This document shows, piece by piece, positions 22,122 through 31,340 of a stretch of DNA of 32,808 bases (positions within the stretch are counted from its first letter, which is position 1; each line of letters begins with the position of its first letter). The position numbers and the translations under genes are program-made. The DNA lies in the NCBI GenBank assembly GCA_903846015.1, contig CAIMZS010000650.1:1-32808 (forward strand). Reading direction: 5' to 3'. The notes under the pieces were generated by a model. That model ran no database searches. It was not told the origin of the DNA and saw only the letters and a list, made by a program, of their open reading frames with translations. The DNA is from an uncultured Anaerolineae bacterium (GTDB lineage Bacteria; Chloroflexota; Anaerolineae; Anaerolineales; Villigracilaceae).

Positions 22122-24874
22122 AGAATTTCGAGTAGTTTTTGCAACCCAACCAGCGAAGGCATATGAATACGCATGATTAGCCGGTTGCGAGCCGCCAGCG
22201 CTTCATAATCGCCAAGTGCTTGAGCATGTTCAAGCACAGCAAAACTCATGCCCTGGCCCGGAATTTCCACATCCTGATCCGAATCAATCGTAATCTGCAA
22301 AAATAAACCACCACCAACACCGCCCTTATGCAATTGACCGGTTGAATGTTGAAAACGCGGACCAAATCCAACGGTTGTAGCGCAGCCGGTCCGCGCCCGA
22401 ACAGCCAGGCGCAGGCTGGTGAGTAACTCGGAAGTCGACGAATTACGAGGCACATAGGCATTAATCGCCACATAATCATCCTTTTGCGCCCCTGAAAGAG
22501 TTGATCTCAGGATTTCAGCCAGACCGGTGGCGCGCAAAGGCTGGTGAGAAAAGACTTTCCAACCTCCCTGTTCCCAGGCTGGCAGATCTTCAATCAAATG
22601 GCCATCTTTTTTATATTGCGCAATTTTTCGATTTGTGCGATCCTTGGCGTCCTGCACATCAGGCTGATCAAAAGCATTAATGCCAAAAATGGCACATGCA
22701 ATCGCCGTGGCAAACTCCCAACGATAAAACTCCGCGCCAAGATCATAAGGATCGGTAATATCAAATACAAGCACAGGCTGACCACTTTGTTGTAAAGCCC
22801 CCAATGCCGAGTCGAACTTGCCGTCCTTGCGCAAATAGACGAACAGCCGATCATTACCATAATCCGAGGGTAACCCAAGCGGCTCGAGATCGATCGGAAC
22901 AATCCCAAAACCGAGCTTGCCACTGGATTCGGCAATCAACTGCTCCATCCATGAACCGATCGAATCAAGCCCATCGTCGGCAATCAGCGTTAATTTATCG
23001 CGACCTTCCTGGGCGGCCTGGCCCAAAATTGCGCCAAGCACCAGACCCGGGTTTCTAGCAGCCTGGATTTCAGGCGTACACTGAGCAGACATCCAGGTCG
23101 CTCGTGCAAGCAGATGGTTCAGGCCAATTCCCATCAGCGCGGCAGGTACCAGTCCGAAGTGTGTCAGCACAGAGTAACGTCCGCCTATCATCGGATTTGC
23201 ATGGAATACTTTCGCAAAACCGTGTTTCACAGCCAGACTCCCCAGCGATGTGCCAGGATCTGTGATGGCAATAAAATGTCTGCCAGCTTGAGAACCAAAC
23301 ATTTTTTCCGCTTGAGCCCAAAAGTAGTCAAACATGGCTGTCACTTCTGCCGTACCACCCGATTTACTGGAAACGATAAACATAGTCTTTTCAAGCGGGA
23401 AGTTGGCAGCAGTGGCCAAGAGCTGACCGGGATCGGTCGAATCCAATATTGCAAACCTGATGGATGGCTGTAATTTAAAAGCCAGACTGATGACCTCAGG
23501 CGCAAGGGATGAGCCACCCATCCCAAGCAGCAGAAAATGGGTAAATCCTTCTTCATGGGCATGCGCAGCAAAAGCATTGATCTCCTCCACAGCAACCCGT
23601 GAGGTCTCGGGGAGATCCAGCCAACCCAAGCGATTCTTAATCTCGGCCTGACCAGCGGGGTCATCAGTCCACAAACTAGGCTCATTATTCCACATTCTTT
23701 CAGATGCGTGAATAGCCTCGAGTTGCGCCACGCGCCGGGCGACCGGCTCGGCTAACACTCCGATCCGATCAACCACGGCAGCGCGCCGTTCATCTACAGT
23801 TTGGAGCAGCGCAGAGAAAGCATCCGCAAAAGATTTTACGCCCTCTGCTTCCAATTCGGCAGTGACGGTCTCCATCGAGATACCCAGGGTTTCAAGTTCA
23901 GCGATTTGGCTACGACACTCATCAATGCCATCCATAATAGTCATGGTTGCTTTGCCATGCTCCCGGAATGCATCCAAAGTGTTAGGAGGGACCGTATTCA
24001 CAGTAGCCGGACCAATCAGATTGTCAACGTAGACCGTATCGACATAAGCCGGGTTCTTTGTACTGGTGGATGCCCATAACGGACGCTGAAAATTTGCTTT
24101 AGCCAATTGAAGCTTTCCAAAACGGGGTTCACCAAAATATTTTCGGAACTCGTCATACGCCAGTTTGGCATTGGCGATGGCAGCCTTGCCAAGCAACGGA
24201 GAACCGACGGGTAGCTTTGGATCAATTTTGCTATCCACTCGCGAAATAAAAAAAGATGCCACTGAGTGAATTTTCTCGATATCCCCCCCAGCCAACAGGA
24301 AATCTTCGAGACCGCTCACGTAAGCGTCCATCACTTCTTTATAACGCTCAATCGAAAAGATCAGAGTAACGTTGACGTTGATCCCGGATGCGATAGCCTG
24401 GCGAATAGCCGATATTCCCGCCTTTGTGGCTGGGATTTTGACCATCAGATTGGGCCGGTTGACAACCTGCCATAGATGCCTGGCCTGAGCAACCGTGCCT
24501 TCGGTATCATTAGCCAGATAAGGGCTGACTTCCAAACTGACATATCCATCAGCACTACCGGTTTCGTCATAAAGCGGTTGGAACAAATCACAGGCAGCAC
24601 GAATATCCTCAATGGCAAGCTGCCAGAATATCTGCTCTGCCGTCCAGCCTGAGAGCGCTAAAGGCGTAAGGGCGGAATCATAATCATGTGATTTTGCGAT
24701 GGCATTGTGAAAAATACTCGGGTTGGATGTCACACCGCGAATATCGCCGCGTTCGATCATTGCAGATAGGTCACCATCATGGCCTTTGGGAGTAGCGGGC
24801 AACAAGCGCCGCTGAATATTGTCATACCATAAGGATTGACCAAGACTGGTCAATTTTTGAATTGGGGTTTGCAT
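22115..24874 (-). CDS. bifunctional transaldolase / glucose-6-phosphate isomerase fusion
   Basis: A 919-residue fusion. Residues 1-375 are a transaldolase (TalB/Tal fold) with Schiff-base Lys146 (MVKIPAT) and the GVTSNPSIF motif (47-55). Residues about 380-919 are a phosphoglucose isomerase with [11 protein letters not shown] (451-461) and SSKSGGTAE (502-510) sugar-phosphate motifs. It joins sedoheptulose-7-phosphate/glyceraldehyde-3-phosphate exchange with fructose-6-phosphate to glucose-6-phosphate conversion. The fusion is known from some Chloroflexota and other phyla and is not new. GGAGA six bases before the ATG fixes the start. It is the third gene of the tkt-rpiB-tal/pgi operon, 60 bases after rpiB. 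A perfect 14-bp palindrome lies in that gap. Confidence 0.93.
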   Translation of the reverse strand: MQTPIQKLTSLGQSLWYDNIQRRLLPATPKGHDGDLSAMIERGDIRGVTSNPSIFHNAIAKSHDYDSALTPLALSGWTAEQIFWQLAIEDIRAACDLFQPLYDETGSADGYVSLEVSPYLANDTEGTVAQARHLWQVVNRPNLMVKIPATKAGISAIRQAIASGINVNVTLIFSIERYKEVMDAYVSGLEDFLLAGGDIEKIHSVASFFISRVDSKIDPKLPVGSPLLGKAAIANAKLAYDEFRKYFGEPRFGKLQLAKANFQRPLWASTSTKNPAYVDTVYVDNLIGPATVNTVPPNTLDAFREHGKATMTIMDGIDECRSQIAELETLGISMETVTAELEAEGVKSFADAFSALLQTVDERRAAVVDRIGVLAEPVARRVAQLEAIHASERMWNNEPSLWTDDPAGQAEIKNRLGWLDLPETSRVAVEEINAFAAHAHEEGFTHFLLLGMGGSSLAPEVISLAFKLQPSIRFAILDSTDPGQLLATAANFPLEKTMFIVSSKSGGTAEVTAMFDYFWAQAEKMFGSQAGRHFIAITDPGTSLGSLAVKHGFAKVFHANPMIGGRYSVLTHFGLVPAALMGIGLNHLLARATWMSAQCTPEIQAARNPGLVLGAILGQAAQEGRDKLTLIADDGLDSIGSWMEQLIAESSGKLGFGIVPIDLEPLGLPSDYGNDRLFVYLRKDGKFDSALGALQQSGQPVLVFDITDPYDLGAEFYRWEFATAIACAIFGINAFDQPDVQDAKDRTNRKIAQYKKDGHLIEDLPAWEQGGWKVFSHQPLRATGLAEILRSTLSGAQKDDYVAINAYVPRNSSTSELLTSLRLAVRARTGCATTVGFGPRFQHSTGQLHKGGVGGGLFLQITIDSDQDVEIPGQGMSFAVLEHAQALGDYEALAARNRLIMRIHMPSLVGLQKLLEILQ

Positions 24875-24893
24875 GTTAATCTCCAGATAGCAG

Positions 24894-24907
24894 CCAAAAT
24901 ATTTTGG
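24894..24907. repeat. perfect 14-bp palindrome CCAAAATATTTTGG
   Basis: Self-complementary sequence in the 60-base gap between rpiB and the tal-pgi fusion, 20 bases before the latter's start. Either an operator, an mRNA processing hairpin, or chance in AT-rich DNA. Confidence 0.5.
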
Positions 24908-24934
24908 TTATGAAAAGGGTATTATCCTTATCCC

Positions 24935-25396
24935 TTACGAATTGTCACGTTCAATTTTTCTTACCTTTGCTACACGAAGCTTGTGCCGCTCCTGGCCCGG
25001 GTCATTCCCTACAAAACGAGCTCCCAGATAAGCCTGAATAATCTCTCGCGCAGGCTCCGGGCCAATGATGCGCGCCCCGATACACAGAACATTCATATCA
25101 TCATGCTCAACACCCTGGTGTGCAGAGTAGGTGTCGTGACAAATACCGGCATAAATGCCAGTAAGTTTGTTTATCGCAATACAGGCGCCCACACCCGATC
25201 CGCATAATAAAATTCCACGCTCCACTTCCCGATTCTGGATCGCCCGGCCCATTTTTTCGGCAAAATCGGGATAATCCACTGCGATGGTGCTGTCTGTTCC
25301 CAGGTCGAGCGCTTCGTGCCCGGCTAAACGGATAATCTCCAACACGATACCCTTCAACGGGAACCCGGCATGATCACATGCAACGGCAACTTTCAT
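24935..25396 (-). CDS. rpiB: ribose-5-phosphate isomerase B
   Basis: A 153-residue RpiB/LacAB-family isomerase interconverting ribose-5-phosphate and ribulose-5-phosphate in the cytoplasm. Seen: N-terminal [11 protein letters not shown] (Asp8, His9), active-site Cys65 in CGSGVG with the phosphate loop, CHDTYSA (His87) and the [11 protein letters not shown] segment. The length is normal. Its ATG overlaps the transketolase stop (ATGA), so the two are translationally coupled. It completes the non-oxidative pentose phosphate branch with its operon partners. LacA/B galactose-6-phosphate isomerases have similar sequence, but context and the Cys motif favour RpiB. Confidence 0.93.
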   Translation of the reverse strand: MKVAVACDHAGFPLKGIVLEIIRLAGHEALDLGTDSTIAVDYPDFAEKMGRAIQNREVERGILLCGSGVGACIAINKLTGIYAGICHDTYSAHQGVEHDDMNVLCIGARIIGPEPAREIIQAYLGARFVGNDPGQERHKLRVAKVRKIERDNS

Positions 25397-27396
25397 TGTC
25401 TCATCAGCTTTCTGGCTGTTTCAATCACATTCTCAACTGTGAAGCCAAATTCTTTGAACAGGGTGCCGGCAGGAGCCGATGCGCCGTAATGATCCAGGCT
25501 AATCACACTGCCGTAATCGCCAACGAATTGATCCCAACCCATGCCGATGCCCGCTTCCACAGCCAGACGGGCCTTTGTAGTGCGTGGCAAAACCGCATCG
25601 CGATAGGCTGCGGGCTGCATTTTGAACAGTTCCCAACTTGGCATGGACACCAACCGAACGTTGATCCCCTCTGCAGCCAGGCGGATACCCGCATCCACTA
25701 TCAGGGAAACTTCTGATCCTGATGCCATCAAAATCAGATCAGGTTGTTCGTCACCCATATCGGCCAATACATACGCACCTTTTTCCAACTGGGCGGCATC
25801 CGAATATATTTCCCGGTCAAGCGTGGGCAAATTCTGGCGTGTAAAAATCAATGCGGTTGGGGCGTGCGTACGCTCGAGAGCCACCCGCCAGGCATGAATG
25901 GTTTCATTTCCATCACACGGGCGAATAGTGACCAGGTTTGGAATACTGCGAAGGGATGCAAGTTGTTCCACGGGTTGGTGCGTGGGGCCATCTTCGCCAA
26001 CCCCAATGCTGTCATGCGTAAAGATCCATACAGAAGATAAGTGCGACAGTGCCGAAAGGCGAATCGATGGGCGCATATAATCAGCAAAGACCAAAAAAGT
26101 CGCGCCAAAAGGACGCAGACCACCATGATAAGCCATGCCATTGACAATCGCCCCCATGGCATGTTCGCGAACACCATAATGCATATTACGACCAACCGGC
26201 GATTCTTTTTGATAATCGCCCAAACCAGCCATGAATGTATTGTTCGATGGAGCCAGGTCTGCCGAACCACCCATTAATTCTGAAATCCGTGCCGCAAAAT
26301 GATTAAGTATCTTTCCCGAGGCGGCACGCGTTTGCACACCCTTAGGGTCAGCCGGGTAAACTGGCAAGTCTGCATCCCAACCTGGCGGAAGTTCGCCCTT
26401 TAAACGGCGTTCAAACTCATTCGCAAGAGCTGGGAGTTCGCGGCGGTATTCATCGAAGTGATTTGACCAGGCAAGCTCCAGTTCTTCGCCGTTCGCAAGA
26501 GCACGACGAAATTCAGCAAGCACATCTTCCGGAATGAAAAAGCGGGGTTCAATCGGCCAACCCAAAGCCAGCTTGGCACCATTAAGTTCTTCATCGCCTG
26601 GTGGTTCGCCATGTGCCTTGGCCGTTCCAGCACGCGTGGGCATCCCAAAACCAATCGTGGTGTGAACTGCTATGATGGAAGGCCGAGGGTCGTTCTTGGC
26701 AGCCGTGATGGCTTTATCAATGGCATCCACATCATTACCATCTTCCACGGATTGGGTATGCCACCCATACGCGACAAAACGAGCCATGCGATCTTCGCTG
26801 AACGCAACTTGAGTACCACCCTCGATGGAAATATGATTATCATCATATAAATAGATCAGCTTACCCAACTGCAGATGCCCAGCCAGTGATGCCGCTTCTG
26901 AGGAAACCCCTTCCATCAAATCACCATCCGTTACGATGGCATAAGTGAAATGATCAATTATTTTATAGTCAGGGCGGTTAAATTCAGCCGCCAGGTGAGC
27001 CTCAGCGATCGCCATCCCGACCCCATTCGAGAAACCCTGCCCGAGAGGGCCTGTGGTTGTTTCCACGCCAGGAGTCAGGCCAAATTCCGGATGACCTGGC
27101 GTCAGGCTGCCCCATTGGCGAAAGCGCTTTACCTCGTCCAGCGAGATTGAATAACCTGTTAGATGGAGCAGCGAATATAATAACGCCGATCCGTGGCCAC
27201 CTGAAAGAATAAAGCGATCACGATTCGACCAGTTTGGATTGGATGGGTTATGGCAAAGATGGCGAGTCCACAGGGTATAAGCCATCGCCGCTGCACCCAT
27301 CGGCAAACCTGGATGGCCGGAATTTGCCTGTTGGACTGCATCGGCAGAAAGAAAACGAATTGCATTAATCGATTGTTGCTGAAGGATGGATGACAT
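25393..27396 (-). CDS. tkt: transketolase
   Basis: A 667-residue full-length transketolase that moves two-carbon units between pentose, hexose and tetrose phosphates using thiamine diphosphate. Seen: [12 protein letters not shown] near residue 25, [12 protein letters not shown] (116-127), thiamine diphosphate motif [12 protein letters not shown] (158-169), [10 protein letters not shown], and [18 protein letters not shown] with the cofactor-activating Glu. It is first gene of the tkt-rpiB-tal/pgi operon and overlaps rpiB by 4 bases. No clear promoter was found in the AT-rich upstream gap. The ribosome site (AAAGGC) is modest. Confidence 0.96.
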   Translation of the reverse strand: MSSILQQQSINAIRFLSADAVQQANSGHPGLPMGAAAMAYTLWTRHLCHNPSNPNWSNRDRFILSGGHGSALLYSLLHLTGYSISLDEVKRFRQWGSLTPGHPEFGLTPGVETTTGPLGQGFSNGVGMAIAEAHLAAEFNRPDYKIIDHFTYAIVTDGDLMEGVSSEAASLAGHLQLGKLIYLYDDNHISIEGGTQVAFSEDRMARFVAYGWHTQSVEDGNDVDAIDKAITAAKNDPRPSIIAVHTTIGFGMPTRAGTAKAHGEPPGDEELNGAKLALGWPIEPRFFIPEDVLAEFRRALANGEELELAWSNHFDEYRRELPALANEFERRLKGELPPGWDADLPVYPADPKGVQTRAASGKILNHFAARISELMGGSADLAPSNNTFMAGLGDYQKESPVGRNMHYGVREHAMGAIVNGMAYHGGLRPFGATFLVFADYMRPSIRLSALSHLSSVWIFTHDSIGVGEDGPTHQPVEQLASLRSIPNLVTIRPCDGNETIHAWRVALERTHAPTALIFTRQNLPTLDREIYSDAAQLEKGAYVLADMGDEQPDLILMASGSEVSLIVDAGIRLAAEGINVRLVSMPSWELFKMQPAAYRDAVLPRTTKARLAVEAGIGMGWDQFVGDYGSVISLDHYGASAPAGTLFKEFGFTVENVIETARKLMRQ

Positions 27397-27596
27397 ATGT
27401 GCCTTTTTTGCAAAGCTGAAGTTATGGATACACTCTAGGATATTGAGTAAAAAGACCTATTCGAAGGATATTTTTTTTGAATTACCACGCTTTTTAGCAT
27501 CGCATCTCACGATTACTTTAAACGCGCCAAATAAAATATGCCTGTGCGTAACTCTTCTGAATGAAATACCATTGTTACAAATTACATAAATGTTAT

Positions 27597-27624
27597 TTTA
27601 CCATGCAGCTTTTTGGTATATACT
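27597..27624 (+). promoter_or_regulatory. weak candidate promoter for the coiled-coil/zinc-ribbon gene
   Basis: TATACT at 27619-27624 with a TTTTAC-like -35 17 bases upstream; 32 bases before the start codon. The remaining part of the 260-base gap to tkt is AT-rich with no gene. Confidence 0.35.
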
Positions 27625-27656
27625 TTTAGATATCAGAATATTTTCAAGGAGAATCT

Positions 27657-28730
27657 ATGACTACACCATCACCCGCAGAACAGCTCGCCAGCGAAATTAA
27701 TGCACTCCAAACAAAAATAGGCTGGATGCAAGACAGCGTGCGTCTAAAAGGTCCGTTGGACGCTGTGGAAGATTTGCAAACGAACGTTAACAACATGCTG
27801 CTGCGCGTTGCCGGTTTACGCACCAAAGGCTATGTCTTTGAAAAGGAATTGGAAAGCCAGGCATCTGATCTTTCCCGCCAATGGAGCCAACTCCACTCAC
27901 CCATTGTTACCCAAATCAATATACAATCATCAACGCTGCAAGGCTCACTGCGCTCAATTGAGATCAAAATGGCACAGATCAACACCATGAGATCGAATCC
28001 TTTCACAGTGCGCCCGTTAATGGCATCCATTGATGCTGATATTGAAATGCTGGAAGACAAAGTGCGCTCAGCGGAGGGTACTGTAAACGGCATGTACGAT
28101 GCCTTTAATAATCAAGCCTATGCCTTTAAAAAACGTCTGGATGATATTGAATACATGGTAACCCAACTTGCTGAAGCCCGCTTCACTCTGCTACCCACCG
28201 AAGGCGGAATCCGGGCTGTCAAGGCTGTCTGGTGCAAGGATGGCAAGGATGGCAAGGAAAGCAATGATGATCCCGAAGGCGTTTTCTATCTGACAGACCA
28301 ACGCTTATTATTCGAGCAAAAAGAGGAAGTAGCCACTAAGAAATTTCTCTTCATCACCACCGCAAAACAAAAAGTACAGGAATTAGTATGGGAAATCCCT
28401 GTCGTTTTGATTGACGACATCAAACCATCAAAACAGGGTATGCTTAAAAACGAAGACCATCTTGATATCCGTTTTAAAGAAGGCTCTATGCACGAAAGCG
28501 TCCACCTGCATATCTGGCAGGAAGGCAGCGAATGGCTGCAAATACTCAACCGCGCCAAAAACAAGGAATTCGATAAGAATCGCGCAGTTGCCATCGACCA
28601 GGCCGAAATAGCCAAAGTAAAAGCTCTACCTGCGCAATGCCCATCCTGTGGCGGAAACTTAAACCAGATTATCTTGCGCGGGCAAGACTCGATTAAGTGC
28701 GAATATTGTGGATTTGTTATTCGCCTCTAA
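27657..28730 (+). CDS. unknown protein: helical/coiled-coil N-half, PH-like core, C-terminal zinc ribbon
   Basis: I do not recognise a named family. The 357 residues fall into three parts. Residues 1-185 are long amphipathic helices with heptad-like spacing. About 190-310 is a beta-rich segment ('GVFYLTDQRLLFEQKEEV', then 'ELVWEIPVVLIDDIKPSKQG') that looks like a PH/GRAM-type lipid- or protein-binding fold. The C-terminus is a zinc ribbon (C328, C331, C348, C351). No signal or membrane segment is present. CAAGGAGA before the ATG gives a strong ribosome site. The neighbour downstream encodes a small membrane protein 87 bases away. A KDGKDGKE stretch (about 197-204) is a small in-frame duplication. 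The PH-like call is a guess from strand pattern. Confidence 0.75.
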   Translation: MTTPSPAEQLASEINALQTKIGWMQDSVRLKGPLDAVEDLQTNVNNMLLRVAGLRTKGYVFEKELESQASDLSRQWSQLHSPIVTQINIQSSTLQGSLRSIEIKMAQINTMRSNPFTVRPLMASIDADIEMLEDKVRSAEGTVNGMYDAFNNQAYAFKKRLDDIEYMVTQLAEARFTLLPTEGGIRAVKAVWCKDGKDGKESNDDPEGVFYLTDQRLLFEQKEEVATKKFLFITTAKQKVQELVWEIPVVLIDDIKPSKQGMLKNEDHLDIRFKEGSMHESVHLHIWQEGSEWLQILNRAKNKEFDKNRAVAIDQAEIAKVKALPAQCPSCGGNLNQIILRGQDSIKCEYCGFVIRL

Positions 28731-28817
28731 CGCATCATATCATTAATATATTTTCGATCTTCGCATGCCAAGGATGTGACTTTGTCCGGCAACTATGTTG
28801 TTTAAAAGAAGGAATCT

Positions 28818-29102
28818 ATGGAAAAATATTTATTATTTGGTATACCTTATCCTATCATCGGTTTTTTTTGTTTCATTCTGGCCGCGACATTTCTCTATAT
28901 CTGGCCAAAATCCAGAGCAAAAAATTTAGAAAAACTGAGTTTTCCAAAATATGTTCTACACTATTTCCACCCGTTAGCATGGGTATTGATAGGAATGGGA
29001 GCCTTCTGGCAAAAGAACTCACCAGAAATTGCCATCATCACTGCCGGACTCGGGGCATTGGCCCTTGTAATGTTTATTTTTGTTTTTATTCGCAGCCGAT
29101 AA
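28818..29102 (+). CDS. small membrane protein, unknown
   Basis: A 94-residue protein with three predicted membrane helices (about 7-29, 51-64 and 70-91), a basic first loop (WPKSRAKNLEK) and a basic end (IRSR). AAGGA seven bases before the ATG supports translation. It follows the coiled-coil/zinc-ribbon gene on the same strand and may share its transcript. No family recognised. An overlapping longer frame from 28697 has no ribosome site and was not used. Confidence 0.65.
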   Translation: MEKYLLFGIPYPIIGFFCFILAATFLYIWPKSRAKNLEKLSFPKYVLHYFHPLAWVLIGMGAFWQKNSPEIAIITAGLGALALVMFIFVFIRSR

Positions 29103-29122
29103 ATAGGTGCTTACAACCAAGA

Positions 29123-29166
29123 AACGCGAAATGGCAGGTCGGTGATCAGTTCTGCCACTTCGCGTT
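29123..29166. terminator. bidirectional hairpin between convergent genes
   Basis: A 15-base arm AACGCGAAATGGCAG pairs with CTGCCACTTCGCGTT with one mismatch, around a 14-base loop. It sits between the stop codons of two convergent genes. T-runs are short, so it may be a factor-aided terminator or an mRNA 3'-end stabiliser. Confidence 0.65.
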
Positions 29167-29190
29167 CAATACATGCGCAGAATCCATACA

Positions 29191-29958
29191 TTAATACTTG
29201 GCCTTTAATTCCGTCACAGGCAGGGTAATCTGCCCTTCATCCGCATCGCCAAACCTGATGGTTCGCTCTGGGTGGCGACCCACTGTAAAGGCAACATACG
29301 CTGCAGCAATCGCGTCCAGTTCTTCAGAAGAATAAACCTGCTCAAGCGGCAGCGCACCCCGCAACAGCTTGTAGCGGGTAATCTCCTCATAAAAATCCAT
29401 CGGATCATTAATATGCAACCCCTGTTCGTAAAGTGCCAACTGGCGTTGTAAACGACCTTCCAACGTGGATCTAGGCAGCGGGTTTTGGCCTAAAAGCACG
29501 CAAAAACATGCATGTGGATGGGTCTCAATCCATTGATGTGACCCGTTTGATGCAGGAAAAGCCAGAAAACCAAGCGCCTCAATGCACCGGTAAAAATCAA
29601 AACCTGCCTGAACCCAATTGCTGCACAATTCTTTGCGTGCAGGTGTCATAGAAACATTGATACCGTGTTGGCGCAATTGGTGTTCACACAAACGCATATC
29701 AAGACTGCGACCTGAAATTTGCAAAGGCGGCAGGCTTTGCCTGATATCTTCCTGCCGAACCAACCCTTTATTGGGACGAGGCGCGGCATTAACCGCCAAA
29801 ATGGCGCCGGGCCTCCCGCTAATAAAGGCCAAAACATCATCCAGCTCGCCACCGTTGATCGCCACCAATTTTCCATTCTGGTCAAGCGCAGCATAAGTAA
29901 AGGGCTTGCGCCCCCCTGAAGGGTCTACACCAATGAAAAGGGTTACATCCGATAACAT
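29191..29958 (-). CDS. DUF429 family protein (RNase H-like fold)
   Basis: A 255-residue protein of the DUF429 type. Seen: FIGVDPSGGRKPFTYAAL at the N-terminus (acidic Asp12 on the first strand), ILAVNAAP on a later strand, IETHPHACF in the middle, and the helical C-terminus SSEELDAIAAAYVAF. These proteins are thought to adopt an RNase H-like nuclease fold; the biochemical role is unknown. No strong ribosome site precedes the ATG, and the start could be slightly further in. It stands alone, convergent with the small membrane protein and divergent from folB. Confidence 0.75.
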   Translation of the reverse strand: MLSDVTLFIGVDPSGGRKPFTYAALDQNGKLVAINGGELDDVLAFISGRPGAILAVNAAPRPNKGLVRQEDIRQSLPPLQISGRSLDMRLCEHQLRQHGINVSMTPARKELCSNWVQAGFDFYRCIEALGFLAFPASNGSHQWIETHPHACFCVLLGQNPLPRSTLEGRLQRQLALYEQGLHINDPMDFYEEITRYKLLRGALPLEQVYSSEELDAIAAAYVAFTVGRHPERTIRFGDADEGQITLPVTELKAKY

Positions 29959-30046
29959 GAGTACGCATCTAATCCAGTAAAAAAGTTAGGGCGAAAAATT
30001 TTGGATACCTATACTATAGATGCAAAATGATATTTTTGCAACCGAT

Positions 30047-30076
30047 TTGGGCGAGAGAATTAGCCCGTTTTATAAT
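30047..30076 (+). promoter_or_regulatory. candidate promoter upstream of folB
   Basis: TTGGGC (30047-30052), 18-base spacer, TATAAT (30071-30076). It would give a leader of about 150 bases before folB, containing a possible 45-codon reading frame. Confidence 0.5.
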
Positions 30077-30110
30077 GGCAATTAGACTGGGCCGTTTTTT
30101 GGAGCTTTTT

Positions 30111-30248
30111 ATGGCAAAGACAGCATATACCCGATGGTCTACAAATACCCAGGTTGGCGCCCAAGTTAATTTGGCAGCCCATCTGAATTGGTTGAATTCC
30201 CTAAATCGAAAGCCTGACCGAAAAAGGAGACAAGCATGGATAAAATAA
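30111..30248 (+). CDS. possible small protein or leader peptide overlapping folB
   Basis: A 45-codon frame (MAKTAYTRWSTN... to ...RRQAWIK) begins six bases after GGAG, 35 bases past a TATAAT box, and ends inside folB with a 13-base overlap. The product is basic and resembles no family I know. Translation to its end would bring ribosomes onto the folB start, so it could be a coupling leader. It may equally be chance. Confidence 0.3.
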   Translation: MAKTAYTRWSTNTQVGAQVNLAAHLNWLNSLNRKPDRKRRQAWIK

Positions 30249-30589
30249 TCATCTCAGACCTGCGAGTCCATGCAATACTAGGAATTTATGACCGGGAGCG
30301 AATTACTCCCCAGGAAGTCCTCATCAATCTGGAAATGCATACCGATATCCGAAAAGCTGCTGAATCGGATGATATTGCCGATTGCGTTGATTATGAAAAA
30401 GCAGCCAACGCCATCCGGGCACACGCGCAAACAGCCAAACGGTTAACCGTGGAAGCCCTCGCCGAAGATATTGCGCGCTTATGCTTGTCTACTCCAGGCG
30501 TATCCCGGGTAAAGGTTAAAGTTCAAAAAACCCAGGCAATCGCCTTCACAGGCTCTGTAGGTGTAGAAATCATACGGAAAAAGACATAA
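30236..30589 (+). CDS. folB: dihydroneopterin aldolase (FolB)
   Basis: A 117-residue protein of the FolB/FolX fold. It cleaves or epimerises 7,8-dihydroneopterin in folate synthesis, as a homo-octamer in the cytoplasm. Seen: LRVHAILGIYDRERITPQEV (Glu21), VDYEKAA with Tyr53, RLTVEALAEDIA with Glu73, and VKVQKTQA carrying Lys98. Length is normal. AAAAAGGAGA before the ATG gives a strong ribosome site. It is convergent with folE, whose stop is only 16 bases away. Pterin-epimerase (FolX) activity cannot be excluded. Confidence 0.9.
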   Translation: MDKIIISDLRVHAILGIYDRERITPQEVLINLEMHTDIRKAAESDDIADCVDYEKAANAIRAHAQTAKRLTVEALAEDIARLCLSTPGVSRVKVKVQKTQAIAFTGSVGVEIIRKKT

Positions 30590-30605
30590 ATTGAGTACCT
30601 CTCAC

Positions 30606-31238
30606 TTAAATACGCAGCTGTGAAGCCCCGCGCGAAATGTTATCCAAAAATTCCTGGCGGGTAGCCAGGTTGGCTCGAAAAGCACCATGCATAGCCGATG
30701 TGGTCATACGCGCATCGTGTTTTTTAACCCCGCGCATCATAGAACATAAGTGCATGGCTTCCACAACAACTGCTACTCCCTGCGGATGAAGTAAGTCTCG
30801 CAGAAAATCTGCAATCTGGCGAGTCATGCGCTCCTGGACTTGTAAGCGGCGGGCAAACATATCCACAATACGCGGAACCTTGGATAGCCCAAGCACCTTG
30901 CCATCTGGAATATAGGCCACATGCGCCCGACCAATAAATGGCAGCATATGATGTTCGCATAGGCTGTAAAACTCAATATCACGCACGATAACCATCTCAT
31001 CATACTGCACATCAAAGATAGCACCATTAACTACTGCGGCCGGATCGGTACGATAGCCAGCAAACAGTTCAGCATACATTCGCGCCACACGCGCAGGTGT
31101 CTTTTTTAATCCATCGCGGGTGGTATCCTCACCAACGGCTAAAATCATTTTTTCGACAGCGTTTTCGATAGCCGAAAAATCAATCTTGCCTTCCCAACCG
31201 GGCTCGAGGATGGAATCGTCAAAGTCGATATTTTCCAT
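30606..31238 (-). CDS. folE: GTP cyclohydrolase I
   Basis: A 210-residue GTP cyclohydrolase I converting GTP to dihydroneopterin triphosphate, the first folate step. Zinc ligands Cys94 and His97 ([10 protein letters not shown]) and Cys165 (HLCSMMRGV) are present, as are [23 protein letters not shown] and the N-terminal [13 protein letters not shown]. Length is as in E. coli FolE. GGAGAC nine bases before the ATG supports the start. It faces folB tail to tail, so two sequential pathway enzymes lie on opposite strands. A strong hairpin immediately upstream may insulate it from hpf or regulate it. Confidence 0.96.
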   Translation of the reverse strand: MENIDFDDSILEPGWEGKIDFSAIENAVEKMILAVGEDTTRDGLKKTPARVARMYAELFAGYRTDPAAVVNGAIFDVQYDEMVIVRDIEFYSLCEHHMLPFIGRAHVAYIPDGKVLGLSKVPRIVDMFARRLQVQERMTRQIADFLRDLLHPQGVAVVVEAMHLCSMMRGVKKHDARMTTSAMHGAFRANLATRQEFLDNISRGASQLRI

Positions 31239-31251
31239 GTAGTCTCCAAAT

Positions 31252-31283
31252 AAATAGACTGACCCAAATGGGACAGTCTATTT
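31252..31283 (-). terminator. hairpin between hpf and folE, terminator or leader element
   Basis: AAATAGACTG (31252-31261) pairs with CAGTCTATTT (31274-31283), plus CCC/GGG around an AAT(T)-type loop. On the minus strand it is followed by ATTTGGAG, the ribosome binding site of folE, only a few bases beyond the stem. It could terminate hpf transcripts or gate folE translation. Confidence 0.6.
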
Positions 31284-31340
31284 TACTCTGGTTATGAGCT
31301 GACCGACCCGCCGAAAATGGCGCGCCTGCCAGACAATATT

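Noticed and set aside
28697-29194. A 165-codon frame overlapping the small membrane protein gene
   Set aside because: It lacks a ribosome site, overlaps the end of the preceding gene, runs through the hairpin after the small gene and looks random in composition.
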